A DNA stretch of 64,000 nucleotides from assembly GCA_963844055.1 (NCBI GenBank), contig CAWJMN010000001.1:2480001-2544000 (forward strand), read 5' to 3'. This stretch comes from CAWJMN01 sp963844055 (GTDB lineage: Bacteria; Planctomycetota; Planctomycetia; Pirellulales; Pirellulaceae). A program made the position numbers and the translations under genes. Below, in pieces: positions 26,293-34,875 of the stretch. The notes under the pieces were generated by a model. The model saw only the letters and a program-made list of their open reading frames with translations. It searched no databases and was not told the origin of the DNA. The first letter of the stretch is position 1; every line of letters begins with the position of its first letter.

Positions 26293-27132
26293 ATGGCAGT
26301 GGTGCGAAACGTTTTGAGGCTTTGCGGGCTAGGAATTGTTCTGCTATCGCAAACTGTTGGTTGGGGGCAGGAGGAAGACTTTAGCACCTCTATGATGCGA
26401 GCGACGGTCAAGTTGCAGCATGATCGTTCCACAGCCACGGGGTTTATTGTCACCCGTCCAAGTCCGGCCGATGCAAGCCAAACGCAATTCATTTTGGTAA
26501 CTGCCAATCATGTACTGGAAAGTACTCCTGGCGACGAAACGACAATTGTGTTTCGTGTGCGGGAAGCCGATGGCACTTACAAAAAGTCTCCCGCCAAGCT
26601 GATTATTCGTGCCGAGGGAAAGCCACGCTGGACCAAGCACCCCACGGATGATGTGGCGGCGATCGTTGTGACTCCTCCGAACCCGGTTGATCTCCCCAGT
26701 GTCCCTATGGATTTATTGGCTACCGATGATGCGATCGAAAAGATGCAGATTCATCCGGGCGACACCCTTTCCTATGCGGGCTATCCGCACCGAGTCGAGG
26801 CCAATGAAGCTGGGTTTCCTCTGCTGCGTAATGGAGCGATTGCCAGCTACCCCTTGCTGCCAACGGCCAAGAACCATGTTCTGCTGCTCAGCGCTAACTC
26901 CTTTGAAGGAGATAGCGGCAGCCCTGTCTTTATGGCCGCGACAGCCCGCGTCATTGAAGGTAAAGGAACGGAGAAGGTTCGGATGATCATGGGGTTAGTG
27001 TCGGCACAGCAGTTCATTGATGAAGAGCTAAAGACACTTTACGGAACGACAAAGATGCGACATCGGTTAGGGTTGGCTTTGGTGGTCCAGGCTCCGCTGT
27101 TGCGCGAGACCATTGAAAAGCTACCTCAGTAG
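26293..27132 (+). CDS. Secreted trypsin-like serine protease
   Basis: 279 residues. The start at 26293 has GGGGGA upstream and opens a signal peptide (MAVVRNVLRLCGLGIVLLSQ); an in-frame ATG at 26263 is possible. The chymotrypsin-fold catalytic triad is visible: His in VTANHVLES, Asp in TDDVAAIVV, and Ser in FEGDSGSPVF. There is no PDZ domain, so it is shorter than HtrA/DegP. It is followed 39 bp later by a small membrane protein that may share its transcript. Confidence 0.88.
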   Translation: MAVVRNVLRLCGLGIVLLSQTVGWGQEEDFSTSMMRATVKLQHDRSTATGFIVTRPSPADASQTQFILVTANHVLESTPGDETTIVFRVREADGTYKKSPAKLIIRAEGKPRWTKHPTDDVAAIVVTPPNPVDLPSVPMDLLATDDAIEKMQIHPGDTLSYAGYPHRVEANEAGFPLLRNGAIASYPLLPTAKNHVLLLSANSFEGDSGSPVFMAATARVIEGKGTEKVRMIMGLVSAQQFIDEELKTLYGTTKMRHRLGLALVVQAPLLRETIEKLPQ

Positions 27133-27171
27133 CAGTTGTCGAAGTTTGATTCCCTTGGAAAGTAGTTTGCC

Positions 27172-27591
27172 ATGATGTTGCTCGCCGCCAGAGAATTGCC
27201 AATTGCCTTCGCACTGTCGGGGATCGCCGGCCTAGTGCTGATTTTGCTGATCGCCCTTTGTTTATACGCGTATGCACGCCTAAATGCCAAGCGTCGTGAG
27301 TACCAGCATTTAGAGCGAATGAAGGCACTGGAGCTCGGCCGCGACCCGGATTGTTTGCACCCGAGGCCGCCAGCGCATCCACCAGAACATGTAGGACGTT
27401 TTTGGATCGCGTTTTGGCTTGGGGCCGTGGCTCCCGTGGCGATGTTTATGGTAGTGGCGCAGATCAGTTCATCGGGACAGCCAATCAGCTTTGGTGTGCA
27501 GTTAACCGCTTGGATCGGCGTCACGGTCGCGGCCATTTCTGGCGTGGTTTGTAGCTGCATAATTCTGCTGGCCCGTAACCGCAGTGAGTAG
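27172..27591 (+). CDS. Small hypothetical membrane protein
   Basis: 139 residues with three membrane helices: IAFALSGIAGLVLILLIALC, FWIAFWLGAVAPVAMFMVVA and LTAWIGVTVAAISGVVCSCI. Between the first and second lies a basic cytoplasmic loop containing NAKRREYQHLERMKALELGR, which resembles the coiled-coil part of small bacterial envelope proteins. GGAAAG upstream of ATGATG may serve as ribosome-binding site. No family recognised. Confidence 0.75.
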   Translation: MMLLAARELPIAFALSGIAGLVLILLIALCLYAYARLNAKRREYQHLERMKALELGRDPDCLHPRPPAHPPEHVGRFWIAFWLGAVAPVAMFMVVAQISSSGQPISFGVQLTAWIGVTVAAISGVVCSCIILLARNRSE

Positions 27592-27611
27592 CTCTTGATT
27601 TTTCAAGAGCT
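27590..27611 (+). terminator. Perfect hairpin overlapping the stop of the membrane-protein gene
   Basis: AGCTCTTGA (27590-27598) pairs perfectly with TCAAGAGCT (27603-27611) around a TTTT loop. It overlaps the TAG stop. There is no T-run after it, so it may slow or end transcription only with help. Confidence 0.45.
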
Positions 27612-27719
27612 TGCCGTTGGTGCCCAGTTGCGTCTGAAGTAAGCGTAGGTTAGACCATCAGCATGGCTTGCCTTGACATGCATGTCACCTCTCTCACTTC
27701 GCAAGAAAAAGGCCGTTCT

Positions 27720-29060
27720 ATGAAACGCACTCGATCTTCGCCAGGCCGCTCCAAGGGGGCTTCTCGCCGCAGTTTTTTAGCAGCGACAGGAGGTATCGCG
27801 GCAGGGTTTATGATTGTGCCACGTCACGTGCTTGGTGGCGCAGGATTTACCGCTCCCAGTGAGCGGGTGAATGTCGCAGGGATCGGCGCCGGGGGAATGG
27901 GGGGTGGCGATATTGCCACACATGCAAAAAATGGCGCCAACATCGTGGCGCTTTGCGACGTGGATGAACAGCGTGCGGCCGGATCGTTCAATAATTTTCC
28001 GAAGGCCAATCGGTACAAAGACTTTCGGGAGATGATCGACAAAGAGGCGAAGAACATCGACGCCGTTACCGTAGGAACGCCGGACCATACTCATGCGGTC
28101 GCAGCGATGGCCGCGATTCGTGCAGGGAAACATGTTTATTGCCAAAAGCCGTTAACCCATACCTTGCATGAATGCCGTGAACTCACCAAGGCGGCCAAGG
28201 CAGCAGGCGTAATGACGCAGATGGGAAATCAAGGGCATGCGACCGAAGGAGCACGCCTGACGAATGAATGGATTCAGGCGGGGGTGATTGGTGAGGTACG
28301 GGAAGTCCATGTTTGGTCGGATCGTGCTGGAAAGCTCTGGAAGCAGGGGATCGGTCGGCCTGCGGATAAGCCGGCCGTTCCAATAACACTCGACTGGGAC
28401 TTGTGGCTTGGCCCGGCGCAGTATCGTGACTACAACCCGGCCTATGCGCCGCATAACTGGCGTGGCTGGCTCGATTTTGGGACGGGTGCACTTGGCGATA
28501 TGGGGTGCCATATTATTGACCATCCCGTTTGGGCATTAGAACTTGGGGCGCCGACAAGTGTTGAATCCCGTACCACCTTGGATGGCTCGGTGATTGATGG
28601 AAAGCCAAATACGGATACGTTTCCGATTGCTGCGATCATCACTTATGAATTTCCGGCTCGTGGGAAGCTCCCTCCGGTCAAGATGACGTGGTATGACGGT
28701 GGCCTCATGCCGCCGACGCCAGCATTGATGCCAGCGGGAAAGAAGTTGCATGACAATGGTGTGCTCTATGTAGGCAGCAAAGGGATCATGCACCATGGCT
28801 CGCATGGCGGAATGCCCGAACTGTTTCCCGCGTCGTTGCAGGAAGAGGCCGCCAAGGTTGCCAAGACCATGAAGCGATCACCTGGTCACTATGAGGAGTG
28901 GCTATTGGCCTGTAAGGGAGGCCCTAAACCTGTTTCCAATTTTGAATACGCGGGCCCATTAACCGAGACGGTGTTACTAGGGGTTTTATCGCTGCGAATG
29001 CCGGGTACTCGGCTGGAATGGGATAGTCCTGGCCTGACAGTGAAGAATGCGCCGAACTAA
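27720..29060 (+). CDS. Gfo/Idh/MocA family oxidoreductase, Tat-exported
   Basis: 446 residues from the ATG at 27720, which has an AAAGG site. A twin-arginine leader (ASRRSFLAATGGIAAGFMIV) leads to the NAD(P)-binding Rossmann fold (VNVAGIGAGGMGGGDIATHA, ALCDVDEQRA) and the family motif CQKPLTHT, with the catalytic-type Lys of the EKP/QKP motif. The C-terminal dimerisation/substrate domain follows (DWDLWLGPAQYRDYNPAY, GALGDMGCHIID). Exported members are common in planctomycetes and likely act on sugars or glycosides, holding their cofactor through Tat export. It is followed by a DUF1080 gene. Confidence 0.93.
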   Translation: MKRTRSSPGRSKGASRRSFLAATGGIAAGFMIVPRHVLGGAGFTAPSERVNVAGIGAGGMGGGDIATHAKNGANIVALCDVDEQRAAGSFNNFPKANRYKDFREMIDKEAKNIDAVTVGTPDHTHAVAAMAAIRAGKHVYCQKPLTHTLHECRELTKAAKAAGVMTQMGNQGHATEGARLTNEWIQAGVIGEVREVHVWSDRAGKLWKQGIGRPADKPAVPITLDWDLWLGPAQYRDYNPAYAPHNWRGWLDFGTGALGDMGCHIIDHPVWALELGAPTSVESRTTLDGSVIDGKPNTDTFPIAAIITYEFPARGKLPPVKMTWYDGGLMPPTPALMPAGKKLHDNGVLYVGSKGIMHHGSHGGMPELFPASLQEEAAKVAKTMKRSPGHYEEWLLACKGGPKPVSNFEYAGPLTETVLLGVLSLRMPGTRLEWDSPGLTVKNAPN

Positions 29061-29168
29061 GCGCCTTCATTGCACCGGAATATCGCAAGGGCTGGACTTT
29101 GTAGGTTCTTAGTCGTTCGCATCGTGCATCGCAATCTATCAACGCGCTTCTTAAACGGAAATTGAACC

Positions 29169-29867
29169 ATGTCCTATAAAATCTTGATGACCGTTGCCTT
29201 GGTTTGCTTCGCAGCGCTGGCAAGTGCGGGCGAAAATGAATTGTCTCCTGACGAAAAGAAGGAAGGTTGGCAGTTGCTGTTTGATGGCAAGACCACCAAG
29301 GGATGGATGACGATCAAGGAAAAGCCACTGGCAGAAAGCTATGTGCAAGACGGCAGCCTTAATCCTCACCGCTGCGAATACATGTTGGTTTATGAAAAGC
29401 CACTAGAAAACTATGTGCTGTCGCTGGACTTCAAGATCAGCCCCAAGTGCAATAGTGGCATTTTCATTCGGACGTTTCCCCTGACGCCACGCCTCGGAAA
29501 AGACGTTGGGTTCAATGGGATGGAAGTTGCCGTTGACGATACGAAGACGGCGGGCTTTCATGACACAGGAGCGATCTACGACCTTGTGCCAGCCAAGGTC
29601 AATGCGATGAAGCCGGTTGGCGAGTGGAACCATGCCGAGATCACCAGCAGCAACAATCAGCTCAAGGTGGTGATCAACGGCCAAGTGACGGCGGAGATGG
29701 ATTTGGACCAGTGGCCGCACAAGAATAAGCGGGCTGATGGTACGGACCATAAGTTCGACGTCGCCTACAAAGATCATCCTCGCAAGGGCTATATTGGCCT
29801 GCAGGACCATGGAAGCGACTGCTGGTACCGCAATATCAAGCTGAAAACGTTGCCTGCCACGAAGTAG
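29169..29867 (+). CDS. DUF1080 (3-keto-disaccharide hydrolase-like) secreted protein
   Basis: 232 residues with a signal peptide (MSYKILMTVALVCFAALASA). The jelly-roll DUF1080 domain fills the rest: WQLLFDGKTTKGWMTI, YVLSLDFKISPKCNSGIFIR, EWNHAEITSSNNQLKVVING and GYIGLQDHGSDCWYRNIKL. These match a concanavalin-like sheet seen in glycoside-active proteins; some members hydrolyse 3-keto-glycosides. It lies 108 bp after the Gfo/Idh/MocA gene, a pairing that makes sense if the oxidoreductase makes a 3-keto sugar. That joint role is inference. Confidence 0.92.
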   Translation: MSYKILMTVALVCFAALASAGENELSPDEKKEGWQLLFDGKTTKGWMTIKEKPLAESYVQDGSLNPHRCEYMLVYEKPLENYVLSLDFKISPKCNSGIFIRTFPLTPRLGKDVGFNGMEVAVDDTKTAGFHDTGAIYDLVPAKVNAMKPVGEWNHAEITSSNNQLKVVINGQVTAEMDLDQWPHKNKRADGTDHKFDVAYKDHPRKGYIGLQDHGSDCWYRNIKLKTLPATK

Positions 29868-29986
29868 TTTTTTGAATTTCGCAATAAATATTCCCCAGCG
29901 GCGTGTAACCACGGCCTGGAAATTCCTCAAGTATTCGTAGGGAAAGGTCATTCGCCCTTCGAATCAACCTGAGGTAAAATCCAGCC

Positions 29987-31765
29987 ATGTTGCCATCTGC
30001 CGCTACTTTCCGATGTCCACGCTGCGGAGCCACGTCTGTTCAGACGGTGGCTGACGGACTTTGCCCGGCCTGCCTTTTGAGGGAAGTCGCCTTGGGTACG
30101 GGCGAAAACAGCCTTCCCGCCGAGGCTTGGACCCCTCCGACGCCGGAAGAATTGGCGGGGCACTTTCCACAGTTGGAGATCATGCAATTGATCGGCCGCG
30201 GTGGGATGGGGGCGGTCTATCGAGCGCGACAAAGGTCGCTCGGCCGTCTGGTGGCCCTGAAGGTGTTGGCCCCCAAGCATGCCGTAAATCCCAGTTTTGC
30301 CCAGCGCTTTTCGCGAGAAGCACAAGCACTGGCGGAACTGAATCACCCCAACATTGTTACCGTGCACGACTTCGGGAAAGCGGGAGAATACTACTTCCTG
30401 CTGATGGAGTTTGTGGATGGTGTCAATCTACGGCAAGCAATGTCGGCCGGGAAGCTAAAGCCCGAACAAGCCCTCGCCATCGTTCCACCGATCTGCGAGG
30501 CGTTGCAGTTTGCTCATCAGCATGGCATTGTCCATCGTGATATCAAGCCAGAAAACCTGCTGCTTGATAAAGAGGGACGTATCAAGATTGCGGATTTTGG
30601 CATCGCCCGTATGCTTCGTGTGGAAACCATTGCCGAATCGTGGCATACAAAAAGTGTGGATGCGACAAGCCCTGACTTGACGCAGCATTCGGTCCTTGGC
30701 ACGCCGCAATATATGGCCCCGGAGCAAAAGGATGCGCCGCAATCCGTGGATCACCGGGCGGACATCTATTCACTGGGGGTTGTGCTTTATGAAATGCTGA
30801 CCGGTGAACTTCCAGCCGGGCGGTTGGTTCCGCCGTCCCGCCGCGTCCAGGTGGATGTAAGGCTGGACGAAATTGTTTTGCGAGCGCTGGAAGTGAAACC
30901 CGAACTTCGGTTTGCGACGGCCACCGAATTTCAAACGGAGGTGGAAGCGCTCGTCGCTAAGCGTTCACCAGCGACAGAGAACGTAGATCCCTTGACCAAT
31001 GGCACAAGTATTTCTGGCCTGCAATTGCTGCTGATGCTGATTGCCTTAGGGCTGACGTTCGGATTCGTTTTTCCGAAGCGGCAGGAAGTATTTGTGGGAG
31101 GACCTAATGAGCCGATGCGGTTTGTTACGTGGTCACTGGGGATCATAAAGCCCTGGCTGGTGGAAACCTATCATTATCATCTATCAAGCGTAGGCGAGGG
31201 CCGATCGGTTCGCTTTCAGGAGAGCCTTTCGTATTTGGCAGGGATTTTTGTGGTGGTGGCGTGGTTGCTAGTTGCTGCGGTGCGTAAACGCGAGTGCGGC
31301 GGTCCATGGAGTGTGATTGCGGTGGCGCTGCGAACGCCTCCGACGTCGACAAAACCGTCGCAAATATTGTGGGCCAATGTACTGCTGGTTTGGCTGACTG
31401 TCGTTAGTATTAGCCTTTCTGTTCACGCATTCATCTTGGCGATGATGCTTTTCCTGCAGGGGGACGCTCCTCCCATTCCCGCCATGCTGATTGTGAGCAT
31501 TGGGCTGAGCGACGCTCGTTGTAGCCAGCCATTTGTTTTCTACCCGTCGTTCCGGCAGTCGCCTGCCCGGTGCCAAGGAATTGGCGACAAGTTCGCTACG
31601 CTGGAGGTGGTGGCTGTGGGGAGTATCACCGCTGGCTTTGGTTGCGCTGTTTTTGGTAATGCGATCTTGGGATTCGCCGAGACCTTTGCCAGCAGAGCGA
31701 AGAGTGCTGTTAGTAGATCACACGGCAAATGTGGAATCGCTAGGTCTCTCCACAATGTCGGGTAA
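29987..31765 (+). CDS. Ser/Thr protein kinase, zinc-ribbon and membrane type (frameshifted C-terminus)
   Basis: Residues 10-29 form a CPRCG...CPAC zinc ribbon. The kinase domain (about 64-330) has the G-loop IGRGGMGAVYRA, the Lys92 ATP anchor in VALKVL, HRD at 183-185 (VHRDIKPENLL), DFG at 203-205 and APEQ. Then come membrane helices (LLLMLIALGLTFGFVF, LAGIFVVVAWLLVAAV, LWANVLLVWLTVVSISLSVH). After AMLIVSIGL near 31505 this frame becomes non-homologous and ends at 31765. The other frame continues as ATLVVASHLFSTRRSGSRLP, completing a membrane helix, so I infer a one-base indel at about 31505-31512 and a single long protein with the next entry. Confidence 0.9.
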   Translation: MLPSAATFRCPRCGATSVQTVADGLCPACLLREVALGTGENSLPAEAWTPPTPEELAGHFPQLEIMQLIGRGGMGAVYRARQRSLGRLVALKVLAPKHAVNPSFAQRFSREAQALAELNHPNIVTVHDFGKAGEYYFLLMEFVDGVNLRQAMSAGKLKPEQALAIVPPICEALQFAHQHGIVHRDIKPENLLLDKEGRIKIADFGIARMLRVETIAESWHTKSVDATSPDLTQHSVLGTPQYMAPEQKDAPQSVDHRADIYSLGVVLYEMLTGELPAGRLVPPSRRVQVDVRLDEIVLRALEVKPELRFATATEFQTEVEALVAKRSPATENVDPLTNGTSISGLQLLLMLIALGLTFGFVFPKRQEVFVGGPNEPMRFVTWSLGIIKPWLVETYHYHLSSVGEGRSVRFQESLSYLAGIFVVVAWLLVAAVRKRECGGPWSVIAVALRTPPTSTKPSQILWANVLLVWLTVVSISLSVHAFILAMMLFLQGDAPPIPAMLIVSIGLSDARCSQPFVFYPSFRQSPARCQGIGDKFATLEVVAVGSITAGFGCAVFGNAILGFAETFASRAKSAVSRSHGKCGIARSLHNVG

Positions 31766-33926
31766 TGGGCCAGGTGGAGCGGGGGCAATGGGTGGCATGC
31801 CAGGAGGCTCCACGGGTGATGGTGGTAGTTCAGCCGCCGGGCCTTCCGACGATAGGGTGATGGGTGGTGGTTCCATGCCTCCTGGTGGAATTGGTGCCAT
31901 TTCCCCGGCTCCGCTCTCCCCTCCTGTGAAAACAGAGACACATTCCGTTCAATATTACCTGCGCCATAAACTCGCCAGCGACGTGGTGGAGGAGCTAAAG
32001 CAGATCCTCCAGACGGAAAAGGGGGAAAGTGCTAAAGCGCTCGCCGATAATCAGTCACTCGTTGTCAATGCAGCGGCCGACGTCCAAAGCCGGGTGCGAA
32101 CGTTTCTCGTGGTCGTTGATTGGCCCGACGGAATTGCTCGTGGTACCAATTATGAATACCCGCGTGATAGTGTGCTCCTAACAGCACGTTCGTTCTTTTA
32201 TGCAACGTCGATCAAGGAAGCCCCTGAAACTGTCTCCAAGATGCTTTCAGTGGGTGTGCTGGCGCAGTTAAAGGGAGATACAAAATCCAAAGAGTATGAG
32301 ACCTATCTTTCTACTGGAGAGGCTGATCTCGAATGGAAAAAGGGTCTGCAGAAAGATTGGCCAGGTAAAAAAGCCGCCATCCAGCGATTCATCGATAGCT
32401 GGCTTCGCTATCCTCTGCGAAGCTTACGCGAACAAGATGGCGTGCCAATGGGTATTGCCGAAGGGCACTTTGTGCGAGCATCGTTTGTTGGTGCTCCCGA
32501 AGACTTTTATGACTTAACGGTAGGTCAAGACTTTCCGCATTTGCCTGGTGTGGGTTACGCACGCAATTTCTATTTCGCCAGTTTACCGCCGTGGTGGAAC
32601 GATGATGTGCCAGCAAAAGTGCTTGTGCCTCCGCAAAAAACGAAGGACACATTGACCAACTGGAGTTTCCTCCTTCAGCACAAGCTGGCGAGTGAGATGG
32701 TTGAGGAGTTGAAGCAGATTGTTGATCCCAAAAAGAAGGAGCAAGCGGTTGCGATGGAAGACAATCATCGCGTGATGATTGTCGGAGATCTCGATTTTCT
32801 AACGCGAGCGAAAACCTACATCCGAATCAGCGATTGGCCCGATGGAATCTCGCGTCAAAGCAACTATCAATATCCACGCGGCAGCGTCATGCATGCCACC
32901 CGCTCCTTCTTCTATGCCACTTCGATCCAAGATGCGCCCGAATATTTCTCTGAATTGCTTTCCCCTCGTGCGCTCGCAGAATTGAAGGGGGATACCAAGT
33001 CGGCCGAGTATGAAACGTGCGTCATGGGAGGTGCGATCGATGCCAACTGGGAAAAAGCACTACGCGCAGACTGGCCCGGCAAAGCAGAGGTGATGCAGCG
33101 GCTGGTAAAAAGTTGGAACAAGTACTCGCTTCAGCGCCTGCGAGAGTCGTCGGGTGTGGCGATTGGTTTTGGCGTGAAGCACTTTGTGCAAGCCTCGTTT
33201 GACGGAGACCCCTCTAACCCGAAGTTGGACTTTTCCGTCGTCGATCTGGTCATCGTTCCCGACCGCCGCAAAAACGATGCAGGTGAGCAGCGGTATCTTT
33301 TTGATAGCTTGCCCCCTTGGTGGAAAGAAGAAGCAGCTGTCAAAGCACAAAGTAAACCGGAAGAAGCAAAGTCAACCGACGAACCGAAAGCAGTGGAGGA
33401 GCCTAAGTCGCAGGATGTTCCGCAAGAGCAGCCAATGGATAAACCAGCGGCACCTACTCCAGCGGAGACGCCAGAAAGAAGCATCGAAAAGCCGCCGGAA
33501 GTTCCCAACCCTCCTACTGCCGAAACAAGCGACAGCCCATTTCAGCTACGCCAAGTGCTAGAGGCAACTGACCCAAGCGCGACTGGACGCAAACTGGCAA
33601 CGAAAAAAGGGAAAGAAGAAGTGATTTATGTGGGAAAGACGCCGGCCCTCGATCACACCGCCCTCAGCTCCGCGACTGCGAAAGAGATTGAAGGGGGGCA
33701 GTGGGGGATTGAGCTTCTGTTCAATGATGATGGAGCAAAGCTGCTGGCGAAGGTCACAGAAGAGAACCTGCAAAGGCAATTGGCAATGTTTGTCAACGGC
33801 GATCTTATTGTAGCTCCCAAGGTTCAAGAGGTGATCCGTGAAAAGTTGATGGTGACGGGGATCTTCACCCAGGAAGAAGCCCGGTCATTAGCAAGCAAGA
33901 TTCAAGCGGCCATCACCAAGCCTTAA
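31533..33926 (+). CDS. Membrane protein with duplicated secretin-N-like modules and SecD-like head domain; likely kinase C-terminal half
   Basis: The frame is open from 31509; TTG at 31533 is only its first possible start. A membrane helix (VSPLALVALFLVM) is followed by a Gly-rich linker, then two copies of a module (31950-32620 and 32660-33330). Each starts with a secretin-N-like unit (YYLRHKLASDVVEELKQIL with DVQSRVRTFLVVVDWPDG; LLQHKLASEMVEELKQIV with IRISDWPDG), then a shared block (ARSFFYATSI, LAELKGDTKS, SLPPWW). A Pro/Glu/Lys-rich linker leads to a C-terminal segment (33680-33915: GIELLFNDDGAKLLAKVTEE, VNGDLIVAPKVQE, FTQEEARSLASKIQAA) matching the SecD P1 head subdomain. If joined, the kinase would be a cytoplasmic domain on a large periplasmic sensor. 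Confidence 0.75.
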   Translation: MFSTRRSGSRLPGAKELATSSLRWRWWLWGVSPLALVALFLVMRSWDSPRPLPAERRVLLVDHTANVESLGLSTMSGNGPGGAGAMGGMPGGSTGDGGSSAAGPSDDRVMGGGSMPPGGIGAISPAPLSPPVKTETHSVQYYLRHKLASDVVEELKQILQTEKGESAKALADNQSLVVNAAADVQSRVRTFLVVVDWPDGIARGTNYEYPRDSVLLTARSFFYATSIKEAPETVSKMLSVGVLAQLKGDTKSKEYETYLSTGEADLEWKKGLQKDWPGKKAAIQRFIDSWLRYPLRSLREQDGVPMGIAEGHFVRASFVGAPEDFYDLTVGQDFPHLPGVGYARNFYFASLPPWWNDDVPAKVLVPPQKTKDTLTNWSFLLQHKLASEMVEELKQIVDPKKKEQAVAMEDNHRVMIVGDLDFLTRAKTYIRISDWPDGISRQSNYQYPRGSVMHATRSFFYATSIQDAPEYFSELLSPRALAELKGDTKSAEYETCVMGGAIDANWEKALRADWPGKAEVMQRLVKSWNKYSLQRLRESSGVAIGFGVKHFVQASFDGDPSNPKLDFSVVDLVIVPDRRKNDAGEQRYLFDSLPPWWKEEAAVKAQSKPEEAKSTDEPKAVEEPKSQDVPQEQPMDKPAAPTPAETPERSIEKPPEVPNPPTAETSDSPFQLRQVLEATDPSATGRKLATKKGKEEVIYVGKTPALDHTALSSATAKEIEGGQWGIELLFNDDGAKLLAKVTEENLQRQLAMFVNGDLIVAPKVQEVIREKLMVTGIFTQEEARSLASKIQAAITKP

Positions 33927-33958
33927 ATCCTTTATCCAAGCTTGGGTGCCTCGCGTTT

Positions 33959-34702
33959 ATGTCCGATCATCCCTCTCCAAAATTTCATACCACACGCTGG
34001 ACACAGGTGCTTGCCGCACGTGGAGAATCGCCGGATGCTCAGCAAGCGTTGCGTGATCTGTGTGAAGCGTATCACCAGCCGATTGAAGGATTCATCCACC
34101 AGTACTGCGACGGTCGTGAGGAGGCGCATGACCTTTCGCAAGAGTTTATTTCCAAGCTGTTGGCAGGTAATCCTCTAGGGGGTGTAGATCGAACACGAGG
34201 CAAGTTTCGCACCTACCTTTTAGGCGCGGTAAAACACTTTTTGGCAGACCAGCGGGATCGGCTTGCTGCGGTGAAGCGTGGTGCTGGTGAGAGGCTAACT
34301 TCTTTGCATGGTCCCGATGGAGCTGCGATAGAGGTGATCGATCCCCAGGGCTTTCCGCCGGATGCCTTTTTTGACCATGCATGGGCCGTCGCCGTGGTAG
34401 AGCAGGGGGTTCGGCAATTGCAGGCGGAAGCGGAAGGCCAGGGAGAGCTCGCTCGTTTTGGCGTAATGCGAAAGTGGCTGATTGCCAGCGAAGATGGCGG
34501 GGGCATGGAATTGGCGGCCCAATCGCTATCCATGTCGGCGAACGCCTTCAAGGTGGCGGTGCATCGGCTACGCAAGCGGTTCCGGCAAATCATTAAGGAA
34601 AAGATTTCAGCAACCATTGAAGACCCAGGCGAACTGCAGGAAGAGCTGAGCTATCTGATTGCAGCGCTCACCTCTCAATCAGTGGCAGATTCTCTGCCCT
34701 AA
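33959..34702 (+). CDS. ECF-type RNA polymerase sigma factor, planctomycete group
   Basis: 247 residues. HTTRWTQVLAARGES at the N-terminus is typical of planctomycete ECF sigma factors linked to Ser/Thr kinases. Region 2 is at about 35-105 (LCEAYHQPIEGFIHQYCDGR, AHDLSQEFISKLL, TYLLGAVKHFLADQRDR) and region 4 near 165-215 (AAQSLSMSANAFKVAVHRLR KR). It lies 32 bp after the kinase/SecD-like gene, so the kinase may control it. Target promoters cannot be deduced. Confidence 0.9.
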   Translation: MSDHPSPKFHTTRWTQVLAARGESPDAQQALRDLCEAYHQPIEGFIHQYCDGREEAHDLSQEFISKLLAGNPLGGVDRTRGKFRTYLLGAVKHFLADQRDRLAAVKRGAGERLTSLHGPDGAAIEVIDPQGFPPDAFFDHAWAVAVVEQGVRQLQAEAEGQGELARFGVMRKWLIASEDGGGMELAAQSLSMSANAFKVAVHRLRKRFRQIIKEKISATIEDPGELQEELSYLIAALTSQSVADSLP

Positions 34703-34875
34703 GGCATTGAAGAAATTCTTTCGGAGCCTGGCCGTTGGGTTAAAACGGTTTTGCGGCGTAATACGTGGCGTTGCAGCGTGGAAAAGCGGTAGTGAAATCG
34801 CCTTTCGAACGTGCTATAATCAGGGTCCCGCCTGAAATTCGCAACGGCCGACTCCCCACCAAAAAGGTCGCTCGT

